Source: Paraspadella gotoi
Taxonomy: Eukaryota > Chaetognatha
Direction of reading: 5' to 3'
Length of the DNA stretch: 64,000 nt
Assembly (NCBI GenBank): GCA_051294375.1
Contig: JBJCIZ010000239.1
Location: 6,219,074 to 6,283,073 of the forward strand
A program made the position numbers and the translations under genes. The notes under the pieces are model-generated. The model searched no databases, was not told where the DNA came from, and saw only the letters and a program-made list of their open reading frames with translations. Position 1 is the first letter of the stretch; every line of letters begins with the position of its first letter. Of the stretch, positions 34,126 through 48,222 are shown one piece after another.

Positions 34126-34991
34126 CTCGCCGATGCCGAAAAAAAAGCCTTTCTGGCTCTGACCATTTAAGTCTTTAGTGAGAAATGTAATAATGTAAAA
34201 ATTACAAAAATACGATATCTGAAAGAGAGAGACCTGTACAAGTTACAATGTAACATTCATCTCGAAAACCAGAGTACATTTATTAATTATTTACATATTG
34301 ATCAAGTACTAATACATAAATAAACAACATCACTTAGTACTATGTGAATATAGAGGGAACAGAAAAAGAGCTTAACATTTTTTTAAAATTTTACTTTGCA
34401 AAATCGTCAAATTAAAAATTATATTTGATAAGAAAAGCAACGAAAATGATAACAAAACAACAACAATAACAAACGGACGAAAGACGACGGCGAAGACGAC
34501 GACGACGACGCGAATCGCAACTTCTCAACTCTCTAGATAAGATAAAAGCAGGCATTCACGCTCCTTGGTTTCCTCACTCCCTCCCCCCAATCCCTCCCTT
34601 CCTCTTCCTCCTCCTCCTCCTCCTTCTCTGTCTCCCCTTCCTTTCATTCTTCTCTTGCTTTCTCGATCCTCCCATTCAATTCGCTAGTTATTAAAGGAAA
34701 AGTTTGCTCTCTCTCTCTCTCTCGATCTCTCTCATCCATCTCTCTCTCTTCCTCTCTCTCTCTCTCTCTCTCTCTTTTCTCTCTCTTTGTCTCTTGTGTG
34801 GTCGTGTCACGATTAAAATAAAACCGCAAGTATGACCAACGATTACTTGAGCCGCAGAGAAGCCAACTTTTTTCTGTCTCACTCATCTTTCAGTTCGACA
34901 AGAAGAAAAAGAATATATGTAAGATATGTACTTATAACTAGGTTACTAACTGAACTTGCGAGAGAGGAGAGCGATGAGAGAGAGAGAGAGA

Positions 34992-35029
<38 letters not shown>

Positions 35030-35105
35030 TGTTTCTCGACCTAACTGTTTGAGAGAGTATGAAAGAGATAGCCCATTCCTGGAAACGGCTTCTCTCTCTC
35101 TCTCC

Positions 35106-35174
<69 letters not shown>

Positions 35175-35645
35175 TTCGCCGCAGAGGCCGTCCAGCGAAG
35201 TCTCTCTTTTTTTTCGAGCTCTTGAGAACCGCGTCACGCGTCGCGAGGAAGATCGGAATGAGCTGATTGTTCGAATCTGGAGATCGACCAAGTCCCGTGT
35301 GAGACCGGATTGGTTGATTTCCCGCCTCCCTTCTTCACACGCCCGAAACGTGGCCTAGGCCTAGTTTCCCAGTCTCAGTTTATTGTGCCTGTCTCTTCTC
35401 CTCCGTCTCTACTTTCTCTCTCTCTCCTTCTCTCTCTCCTCATCTCGTCTCTCTCTCTCTCTCTCATCTCTCTCTCTTCTCGCACACTCTCTCTCTGGAT
35501 AGAGAGAGTTTTTTTGGTACTGGAATTCTCTGTGTAATAATCCACTCCGTTGTCGAACCGAAAAAAAAAACAAAGTAGTTATTCTCAACAAAACAAAACA
35601 AAAAAAGAAACTGGAACGGAAAGAAACAAAAAGACAAAACAGAGA

Positions 35646-36455
35646 ATGGCTGCGACGAAATGCGTCGAAGAGAACGCAAACGAAGGAAAAGAAAAACGAA
35701 GAAGACACCTCGACAACAACAACAAGAACAACAACGACGACGGAAAAAGATCGAAGAACGCTCTCGATCCGCGTCCGCGCGCCGCCGAGCCGCCCCGCGC
35801 CGGCCCTCTCGACCCAATATCCCTCCGTGGCGAATGAGGAAGAGGAGAATGATCCGGCGAGTCGAAAACGCCTCGGGCGAGGCCTTCGAGCACCAAATCG
35901 TGTCTGCCTTTTTGTACGAAACATTTCGACGCCGCTCTGGACTTTTCCGCCACTTCGACGCCAACTCATCCCCGGCGACGGAGATTGCAGAATTTGCGGC
36001 GCCTGTTTGGACGGACACGCCGCTTGCACTATTGGAGCCGTGGTCCGGCACGGGGAGAGAAGTTTACGGCGGCTGGAGGAGAAAGGGGAGAGAGGAGAAG
36101 GGAAAAGTGAAGAAAATGACGCCGCTTTGGTAAGGACGCCGCGATCACATGAACGCCGGAGTCGTGCGACGATCGAGAAGGAGGGGCCAAGAAAAGGGCG
36201 CTGGGAACGCCGCCCAAGAGACGTCTATCGAAAGCGAAGTGTGAGATAATCGACGCCAAATGAAGACTGCCGCGTTTTTAAGCGTCAATCAAAGACGACG
36301 CCGCGACTAAAAACGAACGCGAACTACAAATAGCACTCTTAGAGACGTCGATTCGTAAAAACGATTCGGATTGAAAACGTGCGCGGCCAAAAATCAGCGC
36401 CGCGTTAGAAACAGAAAATCGAAAAAAGCGAGAACGAAAACGACGCGAGAAGAAA
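35646..36455 (+). pseudogene. Truncated, frameshifted copy of the nested zinc-finger gene 5' end
   Basis: Aligns with 51,979 to ~52,800 of the intact gene, start codon included, but has frequent single-base indels and stops. Homology ends near 36,455, where the sequence jumps to a piece identical to 42,310-42,420, followed by 25 Ns. It is either an assembly chimera or, less likely, a real partial duplication. Confidence 0.65.
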
Positions 36456-36578
36456 CATTCGATAAAAAATACGACATAAGGTAACTCTGCACATGTATGA
36501 CGCGACCACTGTATTTCGTGTCCACTGAAAACCCGTAAAAACTTCGCCGCTTTCATTTGAATGAAGAGAGAAAAAAAA

Positions 36579-36603
36579 NNNNNNNNNNNNNNNNNNNNNN
36601 NNN
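36579..36603. other. 25-N join between V copy 1 and U copy 4
   Basis: Exactly 25 Ns. The left side is an out-of-place V segment and the right side starts in the middle of U. Confidence 0.95.
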
Positions 36604-39600
36604 CACAAATTCGCTCGGAACACAACGGATCAAAAGACTCGAGCATAACCCGAAGAAACGAATCGCACGAACGCACTGTTTGGTCGCCGATGGAACTGGA
36701 ACTTCTACCAATCCAACGCTGCATGTTCTAGTTTCAGTCGCATTAATAAGATAGTGCTATTAATGCATTAAGCACCACACGTTTTAACGTTAGAAAACAA
36801 TCAAAACTAAATTAACACATTTTTATAAAAGAGGATTGTAAAAGGCGTGTCGACTTTATGCTTTTATAGCATTCATTGAATTCTATTGTATTAATTATTT
36901 TTATTAAATTCCACCCAAGCGGGTGGTGGGGCCATATTCCACGGAGGTACTCAATACCGGGCTGACCCGTGGAGGAGGCCGTGCAGGCACCTGAGCGCTT
37001 CTCCTCCGATGCTCAAAAATCAGTTAATATGTTCTGGGCCCGCAGTGCGGACCGTATCAGATATTAAGCCTGATAAGAACAGATTACTACACTTGATCTT
37101 TAGCCAATAAGGCGAGATAAAGCGATGTCTGAGTTCGGGGAAATTTTTTTTTGTTCTCTTACTGTTTTCAAGAAGGAAAGGCCTCGCCCGCCAAGAAAAC
37201 AATTTGCTTCCACAATATTCGGGCGCTAGTCATTCGCACCGGAATAAATATATTTAATACTTCTTTTTTATCATTTTTAAATAATTATTTTAAAGGCAAC
37301 GTTAATTTCCTCGACAAAAAAACTTAGCCGACAGACAAATAATTAACTAAATGTAAATGTATCCAAGCTCCATTTTAAAGAATTGGACTCGGTTAAATGC
37401 AAATTGCGTAATCAGCCTCGTTATTCGAAGTAAAACAAAAGACATGTACAAATTCCTGCCACTTTTCTGCTTTGAAATTCGCATAGGTATTTGCTACTTG
37501 AACTTTAGCCGTGATCACCATATTAAAACAAAACTTAAAAATATCGTAATCTTGCATTATAACAGCCTGTTATCTACTACGAAATTAAAATCAAAATGGC
37601 GAGGGTTTAAGTTTTCTTTCAAGTCTACTTTCAGTTACAAAAAGGATATTTTTTTTTTTTAAAAAATAAAGCTGTCATATTCTATAAATTTTAATATTTC
37701 TATACAATAATTATTTTTTAAATCTCAATTTTTTTAATGTATTCTGATAGAGCATAAAAAGAGTATTAAACAAAAAAAATTAATAACTTTTTAAAAATTC
37801 TTACGTTTCATTGGTCAAAATTAAAAAAACTAAAACAATTTATTGAAAGATGATGATTGATGATGATCAACATTTTTTCTTATTTATAATTCACTATGAT
37901 TCGAAATCTCAAAAAAAAAGAATTATACTTTGTACTAGACAACTTTTTACTAAAGCTATTTGAATCTAATCTGGAGCTCAAAAATTGTAAAAAAATTGGT
38001 TTTAACCTTTTGTAACTACGAATTAAATATTTTAAAATTATTACAGATGATATTTTTTTCCATTTAAGATTTTTTTTTTTTTTAATTTTTAAATTTTCGT
38101 TTTTGCGAAAGTGCTCATAAAGCAAATTTTTGAACTCACCTTACTGACTTAACTTATCATTTACTGACCTCGTCACGAATCGCTCAACCTTTCGCGAATC
38201 CGTTTCGCCGCACCGCGCGCCCGCGCCGGCCTCCCGCCGCCTCCGCCGCCCGCCAGGGACCTCGGGCCAAGACAGCCTTCCTCGTCCCCGACCAGAGAGT
38301 CGATGTGGAAGACTAAAGATAAATTTGGGATCTTAAGGAAAGTAGATTTTATCTGTTGATGTGTTGTTGTTGTTATTTTATTGTTGTTGTTGCGGTTGTT
38401 GTTTTGATATAATAAAAAACAAACGAGATTAAAACTTCCTTATTACTGCACTCGAGTTTCTCCGTCGCCATCGTCTCCGAGACCGCCGACCGGAAGCGGC
38501 GGCGGCGTCGTCGGTCGTCGTCGCCGCCGTTGTCGTCGTCGTTCGTCGTCGTCCCGGGACGACCGACGGGCGCGACCAAGAAGACGTCGGCCTGCGGACG
38601 AAATGGCCGACGAAGCCGCCGACAAAAACGCCGATGCGGAGCGCAGTTCGAGATGGCGGAGGAAGTAGGGTTGGCGTCGTCGTCGGCGCGTCGTGCGGCG
38701 TCGTCGTCGTCGCGGTCGTTGTCGTCGGCGAGAGGATTTTCGTTTCTGGTAAACCGAAAGAAATAAGGGAAGGCCGGGCGGGGTGAGGAATGGTCCAGGT
38801 AAATACGTCGTTCATCATCATCATCCCGTTCATTATCATTCATCATTAATTAATTTTAATAGTTTTTTTTATTATTTTTCATTTGTCAAATAATTAAAGG
38901 TTTTAATAATTTTGTAACGAATATCCTTCTAACATTTTCAAGCGTATATCAGGGAATCCGATAAAAAAATACGTTGTAATTGGCCAACCTTAAAATTTTT
39001 TTTGTTTATTTTCACTAACTTTAATAAACACATTTATCAATATCTATACCGGACTTCTCTGAAGTTCGCTAAACCAGTTCCTCCTTAATCCCGATCCCAA
39101 AATCCCCGATCCTCAAATCCCCGATCCCAAATTCCGATCCCCCACTCACCTCGGCAGCGTCTGGAGTTTCCACTCCTTCACGTTTTAGTTCCTCCTTCTT
39201 CTGATCGGCCGCCCTTTCCTCCACAGCGACGGCGACTTTCGACGGCGCCAGGCGACCGGCGTCGCTTCTCCGGGTCGGCGTCTTTTTGTCTCGGCTGTCA
39301 TCGTCGGCGTCGTTTTAGTCGTCGGTCGCCGTCATACGGCGACGAAGGTGGATTTGACGAACGTCGTTAGGGGTCTCGGCTCCGAGGATAGTTTGGGTCG
39401 TTGATTTGATTTTGATTTTTGATTTTGATTTTGATTTTGATCTTTGTTTATTTGTTTTATTTCTATTTGGTTCATAATTTCATTCATTCATTACATTCAC
39501 ATTCATTCATTAATTCATTGCATTCAATTCATTCACATTTCATTGAAACCGCATAGCTTTCGATTGACTAAATTAATCAATATGATTGATTGTATTTGAT

Positions 39601-40975
39601 ATTAATCTATTGAATTCCGAATCGATCCGACTGACTGACTCGACCACTGGTTTCCTCACCTCGTTTTCCTCTTCTTCTTCTCTCCCCATCTCCTCACTCC
39701 CTCCTCCTTCCTCTCTTCCTTCTTCCCCCTCCTTCTCGTCCCAGAAATTCTCCGTCTTTCTCCTCCTTCTCTCCTCGTTGAGACTCTTCAGGGTTTTACA
39801 GTGGAGGAAAACTTTTCGTTTGTTTTGTTTTGGCGGGCCGTATTTTTTCCAAAAAGCGCTCCGTTTTAGGATTAATTTTAAGTGTGGAGATTAGTATTAG
39901 GGGGATGAGGGTATGGGATTAAGATTAGGGTTAGTTACTCGAGATTGAGTGAGATCAGGTTAGAGATTAAGCGTTAGAGATTTTATAAGGATTAGAGTTA
40001 GCGGATTATGTTTGAGGAATAGAGTTAGTGATTGAGGATTAAGCGTCAAGATTACAGTTTGGAACTTAGGTTTAGGGTTAAAGATTGGGCGTTAACAGAT
40101 TTTAGTTAGGGATTAGGATTTAAGGTTACAGAAATTGGAGCGGTTTTGAGAAAACTGCGCCGAACCTTTTCCCGCGGGAAAACATCGACGTTGACGAGTT
40201 AAAAAACCAGAAAATCAAAACAAAATAACGAGCGAACAACAAAAACAAAACAATTGAAAAAAAAACTAAAATCTAAAATATTTTTTTTGATGAATTTTTG
40301 GCTTTCGAAATTTTCTTTCTTCTCCGCTGACGACGGTCTGAAAGACGTAAAACGATAAAATCGATATTATTATAAAAAGAAATAGTAGTAATAGTAAGTA
40401 AACTTAATTCGATAGCAATGCGAATGGATTAGATTAGATTACTGATTTAGCAGAGATCGAGAGAGAGAGAGAGAGAGAGAGGAGAGAAGAGAGACGAGAG
40501 AGAGAGTAGGAGAGAGCAAAAACAAGATACTGTATATATACATTGTCATGAACTTATTCTAAACTGAATGTCTCGGAAATTCCTATTGTTGTCAAACACA
40601 TAGTTTTTTATTTAATGTAAAATAATATTAACACAATCATATCATTGAGTAATATAAAACCTTAAATAATTTTTTCAATTATTATCATTTATCATTATTG
40701 GTTATTTGATTATTATTTTTATCTTTTTCTCTACTTTTAGCCATTTTTCCTTAATCCTCTATTGCCAATTTTTTCACGACTTTTGTTTATCAGCTGCGAA
40801 TTAGTTCCATTTATTACCGACAAGAGGCCGCGGCGCTCTCCGCCAGGCGGCTGGCAACGATGTTCTCTTGTTTCGATGTCACCAAACAACCGTGGTTTGC
40901 AACAACAACGACGACTCCACCGGCCTTTAATTGTTTCGCGCGGCTTCCCTCCGAGAGCAAGCCATCCCGGCGTGC
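36604..40975. repeat. U block, copy 4 (partial)
   Basis: Starts after the 25-N join at the equivalent of position ~2,310 in copy 1 and runs to the U/V boundary. It therefore has the U2 snRNA and the four upstream exons of the minus-strand gene (about 38,331-38,169; 38,745-38,447; 39,398-39,150; 39,785-39,660) but lacks the last two. Like copy 3 it continues into V without a gap (near 40,960). Confidence 0.8.
36925..37126 (-). ncRNA. U2: U2 snRNA, copy 4
   Basis: Branch-point recognition region, Sm-site segment and 3' terminal loop are all present, with a few indels (for example AGATTACTACAC versus AGATACTACAC on the plus strand). It lies in the same place in the U block as the other copies. 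Confidence 0.8.
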
Positions 40976-41030
40976 GAACAGACGAGAGAGAGAGAGAGAG
41001 ATGTCTAGTAGAGGAGAGAGACGAATGACT

Positions 41031-41064
<34 letters not shown>

Positions 41065-42116
41065 CATTCTTGGATTTGCGATTCGTCCATCTCTTTTCCG
41101 GATTTTTGACGGCGGCATTTTTCGGATTTCGTTGACACCAACTCTCCACACAGGGTCGACATGAGAGTTGACATTGGGGTCGACATGGGTTGACATGGGA
41201 TCGACAGGTCACATGGGGATGGAAAACCGATGGAATCAGAACATGATTGGCTAATAATATCACCGTAAAAGAAATTTTTAAAGATGATATATGCCAACAT
41301 TATTTAAAATTTTCAAAAAGTTGATCAAATATTTTAAAAGATTTTTTCAAAATAAAACTACAAACTTGAATCAAAACATTTCAGTTGCCGCGACTTTTAC
41401 GTCTGGAAATTAAATATCAGCATTTTATTATCACCCTGTATCAAGTCTAACTTTAATCGATGAAAAAAAGAAACGAAAAATTTATATGTTTAATAATATA
41501 TAAAGAAGTATTTCATTATTGAGTTATAAATTGCCACAAGCGAAAAAATTTTGCCGAATATTTCTCTCTTTTTTTCTCTCTCTTTTCTTATATAAAATTG
41601 TTACTACCATTAATTAATACTTTCTATTAATTCAAAAAAAGCAATCTTTCCCTTACTTTGGACAGCTATGGTGCGTTGAAAGCAGAACCTTGCAAACTTT
41701 CAATTTTATTTTACATTTTAACTCTGTTGCTATCTTCTTTCCGTTGATGATGGCATCAAATATAAGACATGGTTTTTTCTTGAATAGCGCCGATTTCTCA
41801 CAATTAAAAAAACTTTTCAATATTCATTGTCTCATTAGGATTTATTAAGTTTTCAATATTATGAGTTTAAAAATTTGAACTTTCGGAATTTTTTTAAAAA
41901 CATATAAATCACCATAAAAATCCCGTTAATTCCGAATATATTTTACTTTTCTTTTTTCTCTTTCATTTCTTTTTCTTTTCTTTTTATTTCATTTTTTTTC
42001 TTTTGCTGAATTGATTCTTGCTCTAAGGTAAAGAAAAAAAAGACATATGGTTTATCGCAGTTTTGATACTCCGTTGATTTGCTTTTCACTCTTCTCTCTC
42101 TCTTCTCTCTCTCTTC

Positions 42117-42183
<67 letters not shown>

Positions 42184-42519
42184 GATAAAAAAATGAATCA
42201 GCAATGTCCTTTTATTCTTTTATCATTCCATATTCCCTAAAAATAGAATATTTTTAATATTCGAAATTTAACTTTAAAGAATTGCATAAACTTTTCTATC
42301 ATTTAAAAAAAAATACGATATAGAGGTAACTCTGCACATGTATGAACCGACCACTGTATTTCGTGTCCACTGAAAACCCGTAAAAACTTCGCCGCTTTCA
42401 TTTGAATGAAGAGAGAAAAAAAAAAATTTAAAAGGGAAAAGTCCGGATTTCACTGTATAGACCTTTTTTTCCTCTTTGCCCATTTCGCCCGGTGGACATT
42501 TCGCCATCTCTCTCTCTCT

Positions 42520-42588
<69 letters not shown>

Positions 42589-43039
42589 CTCTCGAAAAAA
42601 GGAGAAAGGAAGCAAAGAAGATTTTTTTTCCTTCCTTTTTTTGAAAAGACATTTTTTTTTCTCAGTCGGCGACGGAGACAACGAAGAGGACGACGACGAC
42701 GACGACGACGACGAAAACGAAGACGACAGCAAATGGAAAATATTGGAGTCTCATTTTTTTTTTCAGCGAGACCAAAACATTCTGACCATAAAATAAAATT
42801 TATTATTTTTTATTAAAACGTGAATTTGATTTTTTTTTTCTTGAATCTTATTTCGACGATTTGACGAGAACAAAGTTTTTTATTACATGAAAAGTCAACA
42901 TTTCACAACATAATCCTGTTTTCTCCTAAATTGATAAATGTGTTTCACGTTTTTTTTTTCTTTTTTAATTAAATAATACTAAACGCGGTGATCATGTCCC
43001 TAACTTTCAATTCGTCGATCAAATAACTATATTAAATAT

Positions 43040-43175
43040 ATTAAGCAAAATAGTTTTTAATGTTTTCAGTTTTTAAATCTGTTTAATGCGCTGAATTGCT
43101 TTAATGCATTAAAGCCGAAACATGTACGAATTTAAATAAAAATCGTTGTTGACATTAAAAACTATTTTGCTTAAT
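43040..43175. mobile_element. Second copy of the 23-bp inverted-repeat element
   Basis: Both 23-bp inverted ends and the central 18-bp palindrome are conserved exactly, although surrounding sequence shows indels relative to V copy 1. Confidence 0.5.
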
Positions 43176-44136
43176 CACCTAAAACAACGAAAAGAAAGAT
43201 AAAACACAATATTAAATATATTATATTTATATAAAATATTATTTGTTTCATTTAATAATTAATTCGGCCAATCGTCGATTAATGGATTAATGCCACCGAT
43301 ATATTCGCTTTTGATCGAACGATTCGTCTCAAGTCGACTTTAATAATTATTAATAATTAATAATTGTCTATTAATATAAATTATTTTTCGCCAGATATCA
43401 TGTAAAAAACCCCAACCGTCTTCCAGTAGAATCTCGTGCCTTTCGTCCAATCACTGAAAGGCAAAAATCTGCCAATCACAACTCACATTTCCTCTAATCG
43501 ACTGGTTGGCGCCAATCAAAGCTCCTATTATAACAAAAATGTTTTTGGCCGCCAAATTAAAATATAAAAAAAACTGTTATTTTAATCGATGGAAATTTTT
43601 CGTTTCGCGAATCAATTTTGAGCTAAAAATAACAACTTTTTTTTGGACGAAAAAAAAGAGGGAAGAAATAAAACTAATGTCATAAATAAAAAACAACAAA
43701 ACAAAAAATTGATAAACTTTAACTAGACAAGAAAAAAACAATTAACTAAAAAAAAAACGGCAGAACGAAGAAACTTAAAAAAAAAAAGAAATCAGAAAAG
43801 AAAAAAAGAATGAATCTCTTTCATTTTTATGTCGGTTAGAAAAAAAAACTGAGACAGAGACAGAGACAGAGACAGAGACAAAAGTAATAAATGAAAAAAA
43901 AAATATAAACAAACAACTACAACGACAAACAATCACTACGACCTGAAAATAAATAAAAGAACGAAATATAAATCCAGGACAAAGTTGAACAATTAAAAAA
44001 AAAAAAAAACTCATCCCGACCGATGAGACTCGAATTGATCTTTTGTTAGAGAGAGAGAGTAGAGAGAGAGAGAGATGAGGGAGAGAGAGAGATGAGAGAG
44101 AGACGAGAAAGTGAGTCAAACTCTTTGAGACTCACG

Positions 44137-44182
<46 letters not shown>

Positions 44183-44223
44183 GGAGAGAAGAGAGAGAGA
44201 CGGAGAGAGAGAGAAGAGAGGAC

Positions 44224-44710
44224 GATGAATCCTCTAACGTCAACGAAGTCAACATATGGAAACTAAAACGTCTTTCTTCCTCCTCCTTCCTCCTTCCTCC
44301 TTCCTCCTCTTCCTCCCTCGTCACCTCCACCACGGATTCCCTCGCCTCCTCATCCTCCTCTTCCTCGTTCCCTTCCACTTCCTCTTTCAAAACCGGCGCC
44401 CATTTCGGCGTCGCGCGACGGCGCCCCCCGAAGAAGACGCCGAAAATTTAAGCGTCTCCGCGGCGTCGTCACGTGACGAGGAAAGCGACGCCGGTCTTGC
44501 TGCCACGGCGTCGGGAGATCGTAGCGGCGCTGCCGAGTCGGGAATCTCGAGCGGCGCTGCAGCTTTGGCGGCGTCGAACGGCGCCGCGACGGCGGGAGCC
44601 TCGAGCGGCGCTGGAGCGTCCCCCGATGCCTCATCAACTTCCGGCGCCGGTTTGTCGGCGTTTATTCGTCCGGCGTCGCCCGCCGAGATAGCGGCGTCGT
44701 TTCCTGCCGA

Positions 44711-44744
<34 letters not shown>

Positions 44745-44787
44745 TCCTTCGCTATCGATCCTTTGGCTCAAGCGGCCGCCATGTCGG
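44224..44787 (+). CDS. CXXC-class gene, exon i (Ser/Ala-rich; 5' limit uncertain)
   Basis: First recognisable exon of the plus-strand CXXC gene. It ends at a strong donor (ATGTCGG|GTAAGTC) in phase 1. The later part reads ...EDAENLSVSAASSRDEE..., then Ala/Ser/Gly-rich sequence, about ten threonines coded by (ACG)n, and VSFAIDPLAQAAAMSG. A missing C near 44,407, supported by the other copy, explains the frame change in the first half. Upstream of it a frame DESSNVNEVNIWKLKR runs back to about 44,224. Whether the start codon lies here is not resolved. The low-complexity Ser/Ala/Gly N-terminus resembles vertebrate CXXC5 in kind, not in alignable sequence. Confidence 0.55.
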
Positions 44788-45477
44788 GTAAGTCATGACG
44801 AAAAGGTGAGTTAAATATTTATAATAATGATAATAATGACTAGGATAAAATTGATTTAGTAAATATGCCCAAATGTTTAATGTATAACCAACTGAACTTG
44901 GTATGATGATTAATAAATTAATTAAAAATAGATTAATAAATGATAAAGAAATAAATTGGCATCTTAAATGTTAATCTTAATCTTAATCTTAAATGTTGGT
45001 ATGATAATAACAAAAACTTCGAGTATAAAAAATTAAAAGTTAAGGTTAGGGATTAAGTTAGTGATAAAGGTTAGGGATTTATTTTATCATTAGGATTAGG
45101 GATTTGGGTTAGGGATTATAATATAGGGTTAGAGGTTAAGGTTGGATAAAGGTTTTGGATTAAGATGGGGTTAGAGATAAAGGTTACGGATTAGGGTTAG
45201 TGATTAGTTTATAAGTTTAAAAAAATTAAGTTAAATATAAGAATTAAAATTAAATTCTGAGATAAAAGAACAGAAATGGGGCACTCTGGGAAAAGAAAGC
45301 CGACAACCGAAAAGATTTTTTAGTTTCACTCGAAACTATTTTTTTTTTTTCACCATTTTGACCCATCAGCCCCTCTGCATAAGGCCCGACTAATGTTCAC
45401 TTTCACTGATGGAGAAAAAAATGTATTTTTTTGAAGGGTCCTTGTTTTTTAGGCGGGTGCGAGGAGAGAGAGAGAGT

Positions 45478-45540
<63 letters not shown>

Positions 45541-46352
45541 AGAGAGCGAGAAGGATGCATGCAAAAAAATAAGAAAAAAAAGGTAGAAAAAAAACCATTT
45601 TGTACGACATTTTTTCCCGATCGGCTCAAAGAAAAAAAGAAAAGAAAATCCTTCCAAAACCTGAAAGTAGCCCTTTTTCCCTTTCCGAAAGCCAAGGGTG
45701 GTTTTCAGCCTTTTTAAAAAAAATATAATGGTAAATAGTAATTATTCCCTTCCTTAAAATTGATAAAATCGATAAAATTGATAAAACCAATAAAAAAGTA
45801 TACATTAGTTTTATAAATAAGCTATTTTGCACCTGACTTTAGACAATCTATGCCTGCATCATAGAGAGACTCAAAAACCTTTATGGAATCAAACGTGATC
45901 AAAGGATCGATCATGATTGGTCAATGGTCAAGCGATCTGTCTCGACCAATCAGCGATTCTCTTTGTATTTTTTTTTTTTGAAAATTATTTGTTACTTATT
46001 ATTTCTTTTAGCAAAAAACTTTAACTAAGAATAAATGTAAATCAGAATTGTTTTTTTTAATTCTGTAACTTAATTAATATATTTTGTATCTACAATATAT
46101 AAAATAATCATCGATCTTTCTATTTAATTTATTTATTTTTTATAAATATTCAATTTATGGCGATGATGAGCCTAATTTTGATCGTCATAAGATTTCATTC
46201 TTTCCAATCCAAATTCCAATCTCATATCACATTTTTTTTCACGCCTCAACATTCTCACTTTTTCCCACAAGTTTCCATCGCATTTGGTTCCGTGAATTCG
46301 TGAAAGTGAGGAATAGTCGACTTTTGACCTCTATGAGTTTTGTCACTGAAAA

Positions 46353-46393
<41 letters not shown>

Positions 46394-46394
46394 A

Positions 46395-46425
<31 letters not shown>

Positions 46426-47551
46426 TCTCCCTCTCCTCTTCCCCCAAAAAATGAACACTTAATAAACCTGACATAATAGAAAAGATTTTAAAAAGAGGAT
46501 TTTTTAAGGGTCTATCGACATTCTCTCTTCTCTCTCTCTCTTCTCTCCTCTCTCCTTCTCCCTCTCTCTCTCTCTCTCTATATCTCTCTCTCTATATTAT
46601 TCTCTACTTCGAACATCATTTCCATCCCCTGCAGCCTCTCCTCCTCCCCCCGCCCCTCCGCCCAAAACCCTTAAAAACCATCACATAAAAAAAAACGTGA
46701 GAACGAAAAAAAAAAATTTAAAAATAAAACACCTTTATTTTTTTTTATTTTTCATTTAGAGTCAGAGGTTCCCTCCCCCCCTGTTTTTTTTTAAATCTGG
46801 ACAGAAGAACAATGTAGGCCGATTTTTTCCTTTCTTTCTTTTCTTTTTTTTTTTTGTTTGATCCTAAAGGGGTATTTTTAAGTTACTTAAAACTTTTTTT
46901 AGATACTTTTTTTTTTTGAGGGGCGAAAGTATTTTTTTTTTCATTGTTTTTGTTGTGTTGTCAATTCAGGTTTTCGTTCCCATGACGAAATAATTACTTG
47001 GAATGGGGCGTGTTGAACAAATTTTTGGGAGGATTTAAGGGTTTTCCATGGTCATTTATTCGTCGTCGTCGTCGTCGTCGTTGCATGGAGACATAGTCCT
47101 CAAGTTTCTCGAAACCAATTGTGAATTCTTCTTCTTTTTTTTTCACTTAAAATGTTTTCACTTCCTTTTTTTGTTCGTAGATTCGAATTCATTTTGCATT
47201 TCGCGTCGCGTCTCGCTCTCTGTCTTCGTCTCGCTCTGTCTCTCTCTCTCTCTCGGTCTCACTATGTCCCCATCATCGTCACCCGAACGCTCGATATTCT
47301 TTCATTTTTTTTTTAAATTCTGATACCATAAACTTAAAAATACTTTCTATTTTACATTAATACAAACAAATTAATAAAAATTCTCCGGATAAAAAATTAA
47401 AAACGAGTTTTTTATATACATAAAAATTTGAAAATTTAAATATAATTTTAATTTCAAAACAAAACAAAACAAAAACAATTAAAACAGAAGCAAAAAAAAT
47501 ACAAACTAAAACAAACAAACGATTCAAAATAAAAAAAAAAACAACATCCAG

Positions 47552-47775
47552 GAATCACCATGGAAACCGAGTCCGCTTTCGGCTTCTGCGTCGCCGACAC
47601 TTCCGACGCCGCGGACCGGAGCGGAGACGACGAGGCCGCTCCGGATTCCGGCGCCGCTTCCGGCCGTCCGGCGTCCGAAACGACGCCGGGGCCGGCAGAG
47701 TCTACGGCGTCATCTACAGTGCCGGGGCTGCAGCCTCAACCCGCCCACACGGGACCAGTAGCCTTTCCCTTTCAA
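47552..47775 (+). CDS. CXXC-class gene, exon ii
   Basis: Clean 224-nt exon with acceptor ACATCCAG and donor TTTCAA|GTGAGT. It enters in phase 1 (G|GA) and leaves in phase 0, matching exons i and iii. It encodes 75 residues counting the split glycine, beginning GITMETESAFGFCVADTS, then an acidic Ala/Asp-rich middle and a Pro/Ser/Thr-rich end finishing VAFPFQ. No domain is seen; probably a disordered linker. The ATG within (47,560) has a favourable context and could serve as an alternative start. Confidence 0.75.
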
Positions 47776-47923
47776 GTGAGTTGCTGGGTCTATATGTACG
47801 TTCTCTTTGTCCGTATATATGTATGTACGGGTCAAGGTCAAGGTCTGTTTTTTAAAGTTAATCAGAAGAGAAACAAAGTTGGTTTTTTGTTTTGTTTACA
47901 AACAGCAGGTTTTAATAATGAAA

Positions 47924-47948
47924 NNNNNNNNNNNNNNNNNNNNNNNNN
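47924..47948. other. 25-N join
   Basis: Exactly 25 Ns in the intron after exon ii, followed by a noisy duplicate of the next ~600 bp. Confidence 0.95.
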
Positions 47949-48222
47949 GAAAATAGTTCGAGTTATCAAAACCTTAATATTTAGATAATGGAAGGGGTTC
48001 GACTTTCTTTTAGCCGAGAGAGAGGATGGAGCGGCCAGTAGAGTTAAAAGGCATGAAAGATGAGAGAGGAGAGGATGCGAGGAGCAGAGTGGAATGCGAG
48101 ACGGATAGCCGGATTCGAGAAGAGGGAGACAGAGAGAGAGAGAGAGAGAGGAGAGTGTTTTAGACAACTTTCAGAATATTGAACCAGATTTAACTTCTTC
48201 CCTTGTTTCTTTTCCTCCGACT

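Larger units (their letters stand above)
25285..36455. repeat. V block, copy 1
   Basis: First copy of a block that recurs at ~40,980-52,700. It holds indel-damaged versions of the first CXXC-gene exons (about 28,565-29,112; 31,871-32,102; 32,446-32,573; 32,730-32,875; 33,331-33,401) and of the first ~300 codons of the nested zinc-finger gene (35,646-36,455). Non-coding parts such as 26,100-28,060 match 41,760-43,740 closely. It breaks off at about 36,455 in an unrelated piece of V and then a 25-N join. Confidence 0.85.
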
